38,711 bases of DNA, from contig VGSE01000005.1 of NCBI GenBank assembly GCA_016875135.1, positions 1 through 38,711 of the forward strand, written 5' to 3'. This document shows, in pieces, positions 8,611 through 16,689 of this stretch. Origin of the DNA: Deltaproteobacteria bacterium (GTDB lineage Bacteria > Bdellovibrionota > FAC87 > UBA2466). Every line of letters begins with the position of its first letter. The stretch's first letter is position 1. The notes under the pieces were generated by a model. That model did not search any database. It saw only the letters and a program-made list of their open reading frames with translations, and was not told the origin of the DNA. Both the position numbers and the translations under genes were made by a program.

Positions 8611-9912
8611 TTGGCAGCAGTGGAAGGTTTAACGAAGATACCAGAACTTCGCCGTCGAATCTTGTTCACCATATCCCTTTTAGCTGTTTACAGGATAGGT
8701 TGTCACATTCCGGTTCCTGGAATTAATACTGAAACTCTTTCAAGGTTTTTTCAAACAAATCAGGGAACTCTTTTTGGAATGCTAAATATGTTTTCTGGGC
8801 GAGCTCTAGAAAACGCGTCGATTTTTGCTTTAGGGATTATGCCCTACATCAGCTCCTCGATTATATTCCAATTACTCACAGTAGTATGGCCTTACTTGAA
8901 TTCACTTTCTAAAGAAGGTGAAGCAGGACGACGAAAGATCAACCAATATACTCGGTACGCCACTGTAGTTCTCGCCATGTTTCAAGGTTTTGGGATTGCA
9001 TCGGCCCTCATGAGTGCCGAGAATGCTAATTTCGTTCTATTTCCCGGAGTTAAGTTTAAGTTATTAAGTGTTATTACCTTGGCGGCTGGGACTTCGTTTA
9101 TCATGTGGCTTGGTGAACAAATTACTGACCGAGGCATAGGTAATGGAATTTCACTTATTATTTTTTCTGGGATTTCGGCCGGAATACCTGTTTCAGCAAA
9201 ACAAACCTTTCAAATGGTAAAAGATGGGCAACTTACTCCAATCGCTCTTGTGATCATTATGGCTTTAATGGTTCTCGTAATTGGAGTTATTATTTTCTTG
9301 GAACAAGGTCAGCGAAGAATTGCTATCCAGTATGCGAAAAGACAGGTAGGACGTCGACTATATGGTGGGCAGTCGACGCATTTGCCTCTGAAAATTAATA
9401 CTAGTGGTGTGATCCCTCCGATTTTCGCATCATCACTCTTAATGGCTCCTCTGACTATCATTACGTTTTTACCTCCAAATCCAGTCTCGGATGCTATCAG
9501 AGATGTTATTAACCATGGCAGCACACTCTACTATACTGCCTATGTATCACTCATCGTATTCTTCTGTTTTTTTTATACTGCCGTAGTTTTTAATCCAGAA
9601 GATGTTGCTGAAAACTTGAAAAAGCATGGCGGTTATGTACCCGGAATTCGCCCTGGGAAAAACACCAGCGAATATATCGATAGAGTTCTGTCCAGGATTA
9701 CGTTTGGAGGGGCCCTTTACTTAGCTTTAGTGTGTTTGCTTCCGGACTTTTTAATCAATAAATTTAAAGTTTCTTTCTTTTTTGGAGGAACTACACTTCT
9801 CATCTTAGTCGGAGTCGCCCTAGATACCGTAGCTCAAATCCAAACATTCTTACTAACAAGGGACTACGAAGGTTTCATGAAAAATGCCAATCTTCGAGGC
9901 CGAAGAGGGTAG
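8611..9912 (+). CDS. secY: Protein translocase subunit SecY
   Basis: A 433-residue polytopic inner-membrane protein forming the channel of the Sec translocon with SecE and SecG. The first cytoplasmic helix (KIPELRRRILFTISLLAVYRIG in parts) is followed by ten expected membrane segments. Family motifs include the plug region FSGRALENASIFALGIMPYIS in parts, RRIAIQYAKRQVGRR and the C-terminal DTVAQIQTFLLTRDYEGFMK. The start is TTG, supported by CAGGAG 8 nt upstream and by the family N-terminus. It is followed after 3 nt by adk, the usual spc operon order. Confidence 0.98.
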   Translation: MAAVEGLTKIPELRRRILFTISLLAVYRIGCHIPVPGINTETLSRFFQTNQGTLFGMLNMFSGRALENASIFALGIMPYISSSIIFQLLTVVWPYLNSLSKEGEAGRRKINQYTRYATVVLAMFQGFGIASALMSAENANFVLFPGVKFKLLSVITLAAGTSFIMWLGEQITDRGIGNGISLIIFSGISAGIPVSAKQTFQMVKDGQLTPIALVIIMALMVLVIGVIIFLEQGQRRIAIQYAKRQVGRRLYGGQSTHLPLKINTSGVIPPIFASSLLMAPLTIITFLPPNPVSDAIRDVINHGSTLYYTAYVSLIVFFCFFYTAVVFNPEDVAENLKKHGGYVPGIRPGKNTSEYIDRVLSRITFGGALYLALVCLLPDFLINKFKVSFFFGGTTLLILVGVALDTVAQIQTFLLTRDYEGFMKNANLRGRRG

Positions 9913-9915
9913 TCT

Positions 9916-10554
9916 GTGAACATTACGGTGTTTTTAGGAGCTCCTGGTTCAGGTAAGGGAACTCAAGCCAAACAGCTTTCAGAAAGTTTCGGATTCACCC
10001 ATCTCTCTACCGGTGACATGTTAAGAGCAGCCATCAAACAGAAATTACCTGTAGGGTTGAAAGCTAAATCCTACATGGACCAAGGAAATTTAGTTCCTGA
10101 CTCTGTCATGATTGAAGTCCTTGAGGAAGCCTTAGCTCCCTTAAAGGACACAGCTAAAGTTATCCTGGATGGTTTTCCAAGAACTGTGCCTCAAGCCGAA
10201 GCCCTAGACAAAAATCAAAAAACACGAGTTAACCGAGCCATAAATTTTCAAGTTCCTGAAAAGATCCTTATTAGCAGGTTGACAGGTCGTAGAACCTGTC
10301 CAAATTGTGGAGAGTCTTACCATCTTGTATTTATTCCACCCATTAAAGCTGACACTTGCGATAAGTGTGCAACAAAACTGATCCAACGCACCGACGACTC
10401 TGAAGATGTTGTACAGCGAAGATTAGATGTTTTTAAAACTCAAAACCAAGGATTGTTGGATTACTTTTCTGGACAAAACAAATTAATGACCCTCGACGCC
10501 GATAAGCCTGTTACTAACATTCAAAGTGAGATACTTAGAGTTCTAGAGAGATAA
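9916..10554 (+). CDS. adk: Adenylate kinase, zinc-LID type
   Basis: A 212-residue enzyme interconverting AMP plus ATP and two ADP. The P-loop GAPGSGKGT is at residues 8-16, the AMP-binding STGDMLR at 31-37 and DGFPRT at 85-90. The LID carries a four-cysteine zinc site (C128, C131, C148, C151), the long-type LID with the metal ligands intact. The start is GTG, 3 nt after the secY stop (TAG-TCT-GTG). The stop shares one base with the map ATG (TAATG). Confidence 0.97.
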   Translation: MNITVFLGAPGSGKGTQAKQLSESFGFTHLSTGDMLRAAIKQKLPVGLKAKSYMDQGNLVPDSVMIEVLEEALAPLKDTAKVILDGFPRTVPQAEALDKNQKTRVNRAINFQVPEKILISRLTGRRTCPNCGESYHLVFIPPIKADTCDKCATKLIQRTDDSEDVVQRRLDVFKTQNQGLLDYFSGQNKLMTLDADKPVTNIQSEILRVLER

Positions 10555-11390
10555 TGATTTACATCAAATCAAATAGAGAACTGGAATTAATGCGCGAATC
10601 AGGAAAGTTGGTTGCCAAGGTGCTCATGTCTCTTGCAAAAGCAGCTGTTCCAGGGACAAAACTAATCGAACTCGATCGACTTGCTGAAGAGATGACTTTA
10701 AGCTTCGGAGCTAAACCCTCATTCAAAGGCTACATCGGTTACAAACACAGCTTGTGTGCGTCAGTGAACGAACAAGTGGTTCACGGTGTGCCCTCTGAAC
10801 GAATTTTACGAGAGGGTGATATTATCGGATTAGATTTTGGCCTAAACTATCAGGGTTTTCATGGTGATAGTGCAATCACTGTTGCAGTGGGAAATGTTTC
10901 GGATGAAGCAAAACTACTCATGAGTGTTACTAAGATGGCCTTATACGCCGGAATAGATGCTGCGCGAGCTGGAAACACCGTACGAGATGTTGCGACAGCT
11001 ATTGAATCGGTAGTTAAACCACATAGCTTTGGTATCGTTAAAGAGTTTGTAGGTCATGGCATTGGCCAAAAATTGCATGAAGACCCTCAAATCCCCAACT
11101 ATGCAGCCGGAGCTTCGAGTGTAAAACTTAAGCCGGGCATGACCATTGCGATTGAACCCATGGTTAATCGAGGAACACATAAGGTTAAAGTTTTAGCTGA
11201 CCGATGGACTGCTGTTACCGAAGATGGGCAGCTGTCTGCTCATTATGAACATTCAATAGCAATCACCGATGGAGAACCTGAAATTTTGACCGCTTGGGAG
11301 AGTGTCCTAAACGACGCAGACTCTCAAGAATTAGTAAATCACTTAAAAGAGAGAAGCAAATATGGCCAAAGAGGACCTAATCCAGCTTGA
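10554..11390 (+). CDS. map: Methionine aminopeptidase, type I
   Basis: A 278-residue M24A enzyme that removes the N-terminal Met from nascent proteins. All expected residues are present: H77 (VVHG), metal ligands D94, D105, H168, E201 and E232, matching the E. coli ligands with a shift of two or three. It overlaps adk by one base. The C-terminal tail (about 25 residues) is longer than usual, and its last 29 nt overlap infA in another frame. Confidence 0.97.
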   Translation: MIYIKSNRELELMRESGKLVAKVLMSLAKAAVPGTKLIELDRLAEEMTLSFGAKPSFKGYIGYKHSLCASVNEQVVHGVPSERILREGDIIGLDFGLNYQGFHGDSAITVAVGNVSDEAKLLMSVTKMALYAGIDAARAGNTVRDVATAIESVVKPHSFGIVKEFVGHGIGQKLHEDPQIPNYAAGASSVKLKPGMTIAIEPMVNRGTHKVKVLADRWTAVTEDGQLSAHYEHSIAITDGEPEILTAWESVLNDADSQELVNHLKERSKYGQRGPNPA

Positions 11391-11580
11391 AGGAACAGTC
11401 GTTGAACCACTTCCGAATGCAATGTTTCGGGTTGAGTTACCAAATGGGAAGGTTATTTTGGCCCATATTTCAGGAAAAATGCGAATGAACTACATTCGAA
11501 TTCTTCCTGGAGACAAAGTAACGGTTGAAGTTTCACCTTATGATCTAACGAGAGGCAGAATAACCTATAGAGCTAAGTAA
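11362..11580 (+). CDS. infA: Translation initiation factor IF-1
   Basis: A 72-residue OB-fold protein of exactly the family length: [35 protein letters not shown], then [24 protein letters not shown] in parts. IF-1 occupies the 30S A site during initiation. Its ATG lies inside the map gene, an overlap of 29 nt that is long for this cluster, with AGAGAAGC about 6 nt upstream. After it comes the only long gap in the cluster (158 nt). Confidence 0.98.
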   Translation: MAKEDLIQLEGTVVEPLPNAMFRVELPNGKVILAHISGKMRMNYIRILPGDKVTVEVSPYDLTRGRITYRAK

Positions 11581-11631
11581 TTTAATATACACAACTATTT
11601 ATAACTGCGTTAAAACCACAACTGACAAGGC

Positions 11632-11668
11632 TTTTAAAAGAACCCAGAAAAAACAAATTCTTTTAAAA
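11632..11668. repeat. AT-rich inverted repeat between infA and rpmJ
   Basis: TTTTAAAAGAA at 11632-11642 is the exact reverse complement of TTCTTTTAAAA at 11658-11668, an 11-bp stem with a 15-nt loop. It is AT-rich and lacks a following T-run, so it is not a standard intrinsic terminator. It may slow transcription or be a regulator site before the promoter-like sequence that follows. Confidence 0.4.
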
Positions 11669-11684
11669 CAGTTAAGCAATGGAA

Positions 11685-11714
11685 TTGACAAAGCAATAGG
11701 ACTTGTCCTAAATA
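11685..11714 (+). promoter_or_regulatory. Putative sigma-70 promoter for rpmJ and the alpha genes
   Basis: TTGACA at 11685-11690 is a perfect -35 box. With an 18-nt spacer it is followed by TAAATA at 11709-11714 as a possible -10. A 14-bp palindrome, TAGGAC-TT-GTCCTA at 11697-11710, fills the end of the spacer and touches the -10. Predicted transcription would start shortly before the rpmJ GTG at 11739, which has AAAAGG upstream. The position explains the unusual 158-nt gap. The -10 match is only partial. Confidence 0.45.
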
Positions 11715-11738
11715 GGTTTTTACAAAAAGGGTATAGAA

Positions 11739-11852
11739 GTGAAAGTAAGAGCATCAGTAAAGAAAATTTGTAATAAATGTCGAATATTTAGACGTGGTGG
11801 CGTAGTTCGGGTTGATTGCGTAGATCCACGTCATAAGCAAAGACAGGGGTAG
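11739..11852 (+). CDS. rpmJ: 50S ribosomal protein L36, zinc form
   Basis: A 37-residue protein that I read directly, from a GTG start at 11739 to TAG at 11850-11852. It begins [14 protein letters not shown] and ends DPRHKQRQG. The zinc-ribbon ligands C11, C14, C27 and H32 are all present, so this is the metal-binding form. L36 is a late-assembling 50S protein. AAAAGG about 9 nt upstream acts as the ribosome binding site. The stop is followed by TTT and the GTG of rpsM. Confidence 0.96.
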   Translation: MKVRASVKKICNKCRIFRRGGVVRVDCVDPRHKQRQG

Positions 11853-11855
11853 TTT

Positions 11856-12239
11856 GTGGCACGAATTGCTGGAGTCGACTTACCAAGAAATAAAAGAATA
11901 GAAGTAGGGTTAACTTACGTTTTTGGGATTGGACGCAGTCTTTCTGCGAAAATTCTAAAAGCAGTAAATGTTGATCCGAACAAAAAAACCGATCAATTAG
12001 GAGACGATGAAGTCGGTCGTATCCGTGAACATATCGAGAAGAGCGTTCAGGTTGAAGGGGAGTTACGCCGAACTATCGGAATGAGTATTAAACGGTTAAT
12101 GGATCTTCAAACTTATCGAGGATTGAGACACCGTAAAAGTCTCCCGGTACGAGGTCAAAGGACGCATACCAATGCTAGAACCCGCAAAGGTCCTCGCAAA
12201 ACAGTTGCAGTCCGAAAACAACTTAAAGTCATGAAATAA
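11856..12239 (+). CDS. rpsM: 30S ribosomal protein S13
   Basis: A 127-residue S13 that begins [21 protein letters not shown] and ends with the basic tail containing [20 protein letters not shown], which reaches towards the P-site tRNA. The start is GTG, 3 nt after rpmJ (TAG-TTT-GTG), with AGGGG inside the end of rpmJ as ribosome binding site. The next gene, rpsK, starts 21 nt downstream. Confidence 0.98.
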   Translation: MARIAGVDLPRNKRIEVGLTYVFGIGRSLSAKILKAVNVDPNKKTDQLGDDEVGRIREHIEKSVQVEGELRRTIGMSIKRLMDLQTYRGLRHRKSLPVRGQRTHTNARTRKGPRKTVAVRKQLKVMK

Positions 12240-12260
12240 GGATTTTGTAGGAGTCATATT

Positions 12261-12695
12261 GTGAGCAATCAAACACCTGCTGTGGAAGGTGAAGTTAAAG
12301 AAACCACGGAAGCAAAAGAACCAAAAAGGAAAAAATCCTCTAAAAAGGAGATTCCAGTTGGAATGGCTTTTATCCAAAGTTCGTTCAATAACACTATTGT
12401 GACGATCACAGACCTTGCTGGAAATGTTGTATGTTGGTCTTCAGCCGGAAGAAAAGGATTTAAGGGTGCTAGGAAAAGCACACCGTTCGCTGCTCAAATC
12501 GCCGCTGAAGATGCTGCTAGAATTGCAGGGGACCAAGGAGTTCGTTCATTATCCGTCTATGTTAACGGTCCAGGCGCTGGTAGAGAATCTGCCTTAAGAG
12601 GCCTCCAAGCCAGTGGAATTAAAATTTCGTTTATTAGAGATGTTACTCCCATTCCTCACAATGGTTGTCGCCCCTCAAAAAGAAGACGAGTTTAG
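12261..12695 (+). CDS. rpsK: 30S ribosomal protein S11 with charged N-terminal extension
   Basis: The core from about residue 31 is typical S11: [41 protein letters not shown] and the end [16 protein letters not shown]11 forms the platform of the 30S subunit next to the Shine-Dalgarno helix. At 144 residues it exceeds the usual 128-130 because of an N-terminal stretch rich in Lys and Glu (residues 1-32). The start is GTG, preceded by TAGGAG at 8-13 nt. Confidence 0.96.
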   Translation: MSNQTPAVEGEVKETTEAKEPKRKKSSKKEIPVGMAFIQSSFNNTIVTITDLAGNVVCWSSAGRKGFKGARKSTPFAAQIAAEDAARIAGDQGVRSLSVYVNGPGAGRESALRGLQASGIKISFIRDVTPIPHNGCRPSKRRRV

Positions 12696-12704
12696 GAGTT
12701 AATT

Positions 12705-13331
12705 GTGGCTAGAAGTACTTGTTCAGTTTGTAAGTTTTGTCGAAGAGAAAACATGAAGCTCTTTCTTAAGGGCGATCGTTGTTACGGTGATAAATGCGCT
12801 TTTGAGAGACGCGCCTATCCACCAGGACAACATGGACAAACAAGAACCAAAGTCTCTGACTTTGGTATTCAACTTAGAGAAAAGCAGAAAGTTAAGCGAA
12901 TCTACGGACTGTTAGAGAGACAGTTTCGTAAGTATTTTGATGTGGCTGATAGGCAAAAAGGAGTTACCGGTTTAAATCTCCTAAGAAGGCTAGAAGTTCG
13001 CTTAGACAGCGTAGTTTACCGTATGGGCTTTGGAGACAGTCGAAAAGAAGCACGACAACTTGTTCTTCACTCCCATTTCCTTGTTAACGGGAAATCCGTT
13101 AATATTCCGAATACGATTTTAAGAGCCAATGATGTTGTTAGCGTTAGGCCTAAAAGTCAAAAGCTGACTACTATTTTGCGCTCTATCGAGAACTCGAAAA
13201 AGCGAGAAATCCCAGATTGGTTAGAAGTAAATGGAGCGGAATTTACAGGTCGTATCAAGTTTTTACCTGAACGAAATCATGTAACACTACCAATCGAAGA
13301 AAACTTAGTCGTCGAGCTCTACTCGAGATAA
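12705..13331 (+). CDS. rpsD: 30S ribosomal protein S4, zinc-binding form
   Basis: A 208-residue S4 protein. Cysteines 9, 12, 26 and 31 have the spacing of the known zinc-binding S4 form. The S4 RNA-binding domain is at about residues 97-160 (RRLEVRLDSVVYRMGFGDSR in parts, then ARQLVLHSHFLVNGKSVNIP). S4 nucleates 30S assembly and in E. coli represses the alpha operon. The start is GTG with TAGGAG upstream. It lies between rpsK and rpoA, the classical order. Confidence 0.98.
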   Translation: MARSTCSVCKFCRRENMKLFLKGDRCYGDKCAFERRAYPPGQHGQTRTKVSDFGIQLREKQKVKRIYGLLERQFRKYFDVADRQKGVTGLNLLRRLEVRLDSVVYRMGFGDSRKEARQLVLHSHFLVNGKSVNIPNTILRANDVVSVRPKSQKLTTILRSIENSKKREIPDWLEVNGAEFTGRIKFLPERNHVTLPIEENLVVELYSR

Positions 13332-13343
13332 GGAGCAACTAAA

Positions 13344-14387
13344 ATGGATCTAAATATTTCTCACAAGAACTGGCGAAGTTTGATTAAACCTAAAGGTTTA
13401 GAGATCGAAAGAGACTCTTTAACTGATACCTATGGTAAATTTGTGGCAAAGCCGCTGGAGCGTGGTTTTGGAGTTACCATTGGAAACAGTCTTAGAAGAA
13501 TCCTTCTGTCGTCTCTGCAAGGTGCCGCAATCACGGCAGTCCGAATTGACGGGGCTCTTCATGAATTTTCCGCTCTATCTGATGTTTTAGAAGATGTAAC
13601 AGATATTATTTTGAATCTTAAAGAAGTTCGATTCAAACTCTATTCGGATGGCTCAAAAACAGTAACGATCGACAAGACTGGAGCTGGTCCAATTACTGCA
13701 GCCGACATACAAGTGGATGATACCGTTGAAGTCCTAAATCCAGAACAACACATTGCAACTCTGGGCAAAGAAGGAAGGTTTCGAGCAGAGTTGAGAGTGG
13801 AATTTGGTAAGGGTTTCGTTACGGCGGAAGTTCTCAAGAGAGAAGATTTACCCGCGGGAGTTATTCCAATAGACGCCTTCTTTTCTCCCGTTCGCAAAGT
13901 GAACTATACAGTCTCTCACGCTCGGGTAGGACAGCAAACCGACTATGACAAATTAGAAATGGAAGTTTGGACTGACGGTTCAGTACGTCCTGAGGATGCC
14001 GTTGCCTATGGTTCTAAAATACTCAAAGACCAATTAAGTATTTTCATCAACTTTGATGAAAGTTTAGAACCGGAAGTGTTAGAGCCCATTATTGAACAAG
14101 AAAAAATTAATGATAACCTCTACCGAACCGTTGATGAGCTGGAGCTTTCTGTACGCTCTGCAAACTGCTTACAGAATGCCGGCATCAAATACATCGGAGA
14201 GCTAGTACAAAAAACAGAAGCTGAGATGCTTAAAACCAAAAACTTTGGCCGAAAATCCCTAAATGAAATCAAAGAAATCTTAGTTGAAATGGGATTGGGT
14301 TTTGGAATCAAGATTGAAGGTTTTGACCCTGAAACTTATTTCGCTAACAAGAAAAAGAAGGATAGCGGAGCAGACTCTCTTAACTAG
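13344..14387 (+). CDS. rpoA: DNA-directed RNA polymerase alpha subunit
   Basis: A 347-residue alpha subunit. The N-terminal assembly domain (about 1-235) includes [22 protein letters not shown] in parts and the dimer interface. The C-terminal domain (about 255-325) has [17 protein letters not shown] and [15 protein letters not shown], the UP-element and activator contact surface. A short charged tail ends the protein. It starts 12 nt after rpsD with AAGGAG as ribosome binding site and is followed by rplQ after 24 nt. Confidence 0.98.
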   Translation: MDLNISHKNWRSLIKPKGLEIERDSLTDTYGKFVAKPLERGFGVTIGNSLRRILLSSLQGAAITAVRIDGALHEFSALSDVLEDVTDIILNLKEVRFKLYSDGSKTVTIDKTGAGPITAADIQVDDTVEVLNPEQHIATLGKEGRFRAELRVEFGKGFVTAEVLKREDLPAGVIPIDAFFSPVRKVNYTVSHARVGQQTDYDKLEMEVWTDGSVRPEDAVAYGSKILKDQLSIFINFDESLEPEVLEPIIEQEKINDNLYRTVDELELSVRSANCLQNAGIKYIGELVQKTEAEMLKTKNFGRKSLNEIKEILVEMGLGFGIKIEGFDPETYFANKKKKDSGADSLN

Positions 14388-14411
14388 AGCAGCTCGCACT
14401 AGGAATTTGTT

Positions 14412-14975
14412 ATGAGACACGCACACTCTGGAAGAAAGTTAGGACGTTCACCCGAGCATAGAAGAGCTACCCTGAGGGCTCTTACTTTAGCTCTCATTGA
14501 GAATGAATCGATCCAGACAATACCCTCAAGGGCTAAAGAACTTCGATGGTTTGCTGAGCGAGCAGTTACTCTTGGTAAACGAGGAGATGTACCCAGTATC
14601 AGGCAATTGATAGTTATGTTGGGAAGCACTCAAACCAACATTCCCGGAGAAAACCGTGTCCGAAATGCTGTTGAAAAAATTTGTAAAGATTTAGCTCCTC
14701 GCTTCAAGGAAAGACAGGGTGGTTACACGCAGATTTTCAGACTTGCTTCTCGGAGAGCTGGTGACAATGCTGAACAATGCATTATGCGTTACCTTCCTGG
14801 ACCAGAAAATAAAACGGCTAAAGCTCCCAAAGACAAAACCGAAAATAAAAAGCTACCCAAAGAAACAAAAAAAGCTTCGGAGACAGTGGTCGCAGAAAAG
14901 CCTGTAACAAAAAAGGCTGAAAAGACGGTTAAACCTACTTCAGAAAAGAAAACTAAGGCTGCCAAAAAGGATTAA
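14412..14975 (+). CDS. rplQ: 50S ribosomal protein L17 with long lysine-rich tail
   Basis: The first 120 or so residues are L17: MRHAHSGRKLGRSPEHRRA, TLRALTLALIENESIQT, TIPSRAKELRWFAERAVTL, and GGYTQIFRLASRRAGDNAEQCIMRYL in parts. L17 lies near the tunnel exit. Total length is 187 against the usual 115-130. The extra 60 residues (about 128-187) are low-complexity Lys, Thr, Glu and Ala. It ends 6 nt before the TlpA-like gene. Confidence 0.96.
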   Translation: MRHAHSGRKLGRSPEHRRATLRALTLALIENESIQTIPSRAKELRWFAERAVTLGKRGDVPSIRQLIVMLGSTQTNIPGENRVRNAVEKICKDLAPRFKERQGGYTQIFRLASRRAGDNAEQCIMRYLPGPENKTAKAPKDKTENKKLPKETKKASETVVAEKPVTKKAEKTVKPTSEKKTKAAKKD

Positions 14976-14981
14976 TTCCAA

Positions 14982-15599
14982 TTGAGCTACACGCAGCGAC
15001 GTTTCTCTGCTTTACATGGGGCAGTCACTATTCTTGGGTTCTTTGCTATTTTAGTAGCAGCTCCCGTTATTTTCTCTCGTTGGAACTATAAATTTGATGA
15101 TGTTGGTTCAGTTGCTGAGACTAACAACAAGAGCATCCCGATTCAGGCAAGGTTGGGCGTCTTTAGGTACGCCGGTTTTGGTAAAAACAAGAGGGTTACT
15201 TTAGAAGAGCTCCTCAAAGCCGAAGAGGCCCCTATTTTAGTAAACTTTTGGGCGACTTGGTGCCCACCCTGTCTAGAGGAGTTACCCTCCTTAGAAAGCT
15301 TTTATCGACAACTTTCAGCTAGTACCCGAAATGGGAAACCACTCGCAGCTAAACTCGTTACTATTTCAGTTGATGACCGCCTAGAAGATATAACGAGCTT
15401 AGAATCGACTTTGGACTTCAAGCCTACATTCCCCGTCCTTCATGACCGAGAGGGAGAGTTAGCTAGAAGCCTCGGCACTACAAAATTTCCGGAAACCTAC
15501 CTTGTAAACAACAAGGGAGAGATTCTTTATAAATGGCTTGGACCGCAGAATTGGCTGTCTCAGGATGTTCTGCGTCAATTAAAGTTACACACTAAGTAA
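14982..15599 (+). CDS. TlpA/ResA-like membrane-anchored thiol-disulfide oxidoreductase
   Basis: A 205-residue thioredoxin-fold protein. One hydrophobic segment at residues 12-31 anchors it in the inner membrane with the domain in the periplasm. The active site is W93-C-P-P-C97 in the context LVNFWATWCPPCLEELP, and the cis-proline region is KFPETYLVNNKGEIL. Such proteins reduce or shuffle disulfides, often for cytochrome c maturation. The start is TTG, 6 nt after rplQ with AAGGA in the end of that gene, so it is probably co-transcribed with the ribosomal cluster. No cytochrome maturation gene is nearby to fix the substrate. Confidence 0.85.
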   Translation: MSYTQRRFSALHGAVTILGFFAILVAAPVIFSRWNYKFDDVGSVAETNNKSIPIQARLGVFRYAGFGKNKRVTLEELLKAEEAPILVNFWATWCPPCLEELPSLESFYRQLSASTRNGKPLAAKLVTISVDDRLEDITSLESTLDFKPTFPVLHDREGELARSLGTTKFPETYLVNNKGEILYKWLGPQNWLSQDVLRQLKLHTK

Positions 15600-15616
15600 T
15601 TAAGTCCCTTCTGTTA

Positions 15617-15839
15617 ATACCTGCTCCCTTTAATTGGGCTTTTTAAGAGGTTCAAACGGCCATGAAGTTCGTTCACGGTGCACAAGTTATTGGCCGTTTG
15701 ACGATGGGATGAATGATCAAATGAAACTCCAAAAAAACCTGTCAAATATTACAACTTTTGTCCTCTATAAGTCTTTGCAATTTAGGAAAAAATATATCAG
15801 GCCAGCCTCTTAAAAAACCCACTTAAAGGGAGCGGGTAT
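15617..15839 (+). mobile_element. MITE-like element, copy A (223 bp) with 9-bp direct repeats
   Basis: The element runs from ATACCTGCTCCC to GGGAGCGGGTAT with terminal inverted repeats of about 35 bp. It is flanked by a perfect 9-bp direct repeat, CTTCTGTTA, at 15608-15616 and 15840-15848, the mark of transposition. No coding frame of note is inside. An internal perfect inverted repeat pairs TCAAACGGCCA (15652-15662) with TGGCCGTTTGA (15691-15701). Two other full copies are at 17873-18095 (opposite orientation) and 26791-27013. The second half of this copy is the most diverged. Its right edge lies 10 nt from the end of the direct repeat to the ATG of the next gene. Confidence 0.85.
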
Positions 15840-15858
15840 CTTCTGTTACAATATTCTT

Positions 15859-16548
15859 ATGAGAACTTTAACTATTATCTGGTTATTAATGATTTTATCG
15901 GCCGAGCCTGTTTTGGGGAATAGCACCTCCGATGAGCTAAACTTGGATAACCTTCAAGTAAAACCCGAGCTAATTAGTAATAGCGGAATAAGCCGTATTA
16001 GAGAGCATTTATTAGCGGTAGAGAAGAATATTACCCTCACTCAAGCAAACTTAGATGCGACTCAGAAAAATATTGCGGTGATGGAGTCAGAACTCAAAGA
16101 GCTCGAGGTTATCGCCCAAGAACATCTACGGCTTAAAGAACGCTACCAGGACTTTTTGACCCATGCTACCAAAGAAAACGACAAAAATAATAAAGCGATG
16201 TCTGAAATTGAAGCCTTTCAAAAGAAAATCGCGTCTTTTGCGAAAAAAGGACACGAAACCCAGACTAAAAGCCAGTTATCCGAATTAGAATCAAGCGAAA
16301 ACGAAAAAAACGAACGCGAGACTTGGAGAAAAGATAATCAACAAAAAACATCGAGAGTTCAAGATCTTCTGTTAGGTATTGAAAAAAATCTAAAATCGAT
16401 TGCAGCCAAAAAGACCCCACTTTTGAACCAGCTAGAAACCTGGAAGTCGAGACAATCAGATTACGAAAATGTACTTTCTAAATTAAACCAAAAGAAACTG
16501 ATTGCTGAACGTTTTATCGCTTCCCCCAAAGATAAGTTGAACGAATAA
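15859..16548 (+). CDS. Secreted coiled-coil protein of unknown function
   Basis: A 229-residue protein I do not recognise. A signal peptide covers about residues 1-20 (ITIWLL-type hydrophobic core ending near VLGNS). From about residue 40 to 215 the sequence is Glu, Lys and Gln-rich with heptad-like spacing and no cysteines, predicted as long coiled coils, so it is probably periplasmic. No Shine-Dalgarno site precedes the ATG. TACAAT at 15847-15852 lies 6 nt upstream and may be a -10 box giving a leaderless transcript. The gene is bracketed by MITE-like copy A on the left and an isolated element end on the right. Confidence 0.75.
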   Translation: MRTLTIIWLLMILSAEPVLGNSTSDELNLDNLQVKPELISNSGISRIREHLLAVEKNITLTQANLDATQKNIAVMESELKELEVIAQEHLRLKERYQDFLTHATKENDKNNKAMSEIEAFQKKIASFAKKGHETQTKSQLSELESSENEKNERETWRKDNQQKTSRVQDLLLGIEKNLKSIAAKKTPLLNQLETWKSRQSDYENVLSKLNQKKLIAERFIASPKDKLNE

Positions 16549-16553
16549 AGTTA

Positions 16554-16572
16554 ATACCTGCTCCCTTTAAGT
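16554..16572 (+). repeat. Isolated end of the MITE-like element (copy D)
   Basis: ATACCTGCTCCCTTTAAGT is identical to the consensus left terminus of the 223-bp element, then the match stops. It begins 5 nt after the stop of the coiled-coil gene. The preceding GTTA is shared with the left flank of copy A, giving 21 matching bases between the two sites. It sits inside an inverted repeat, CGAATAAAGTT (16542-16552) and AACTTATTCG (16579-16588), that could act as a weak hairpin. It may be a deletion relic or a one-ended event. Confidence 0.7.
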
Positions 16573-16689
16573 TTGATCAACTTATTCGATCATGACTCAC
16601 CTTGCCCTAAAAGACGTCTAAAAATCCTTCCTTTTCCGTTATGGCCGTACTAAAACAAAAGACCACTTTGAATTGAATTAGGAGTCGCT

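Noticed and set aside
15617-15839. The repeat as a plain bidirectional terminator or REP-like sequence
   Set aside because: Its exact constant length, shared ends and 9-bp direct repeats argue for insertion. A terminator role may be secondary, but it does not explain the flanking duplication.
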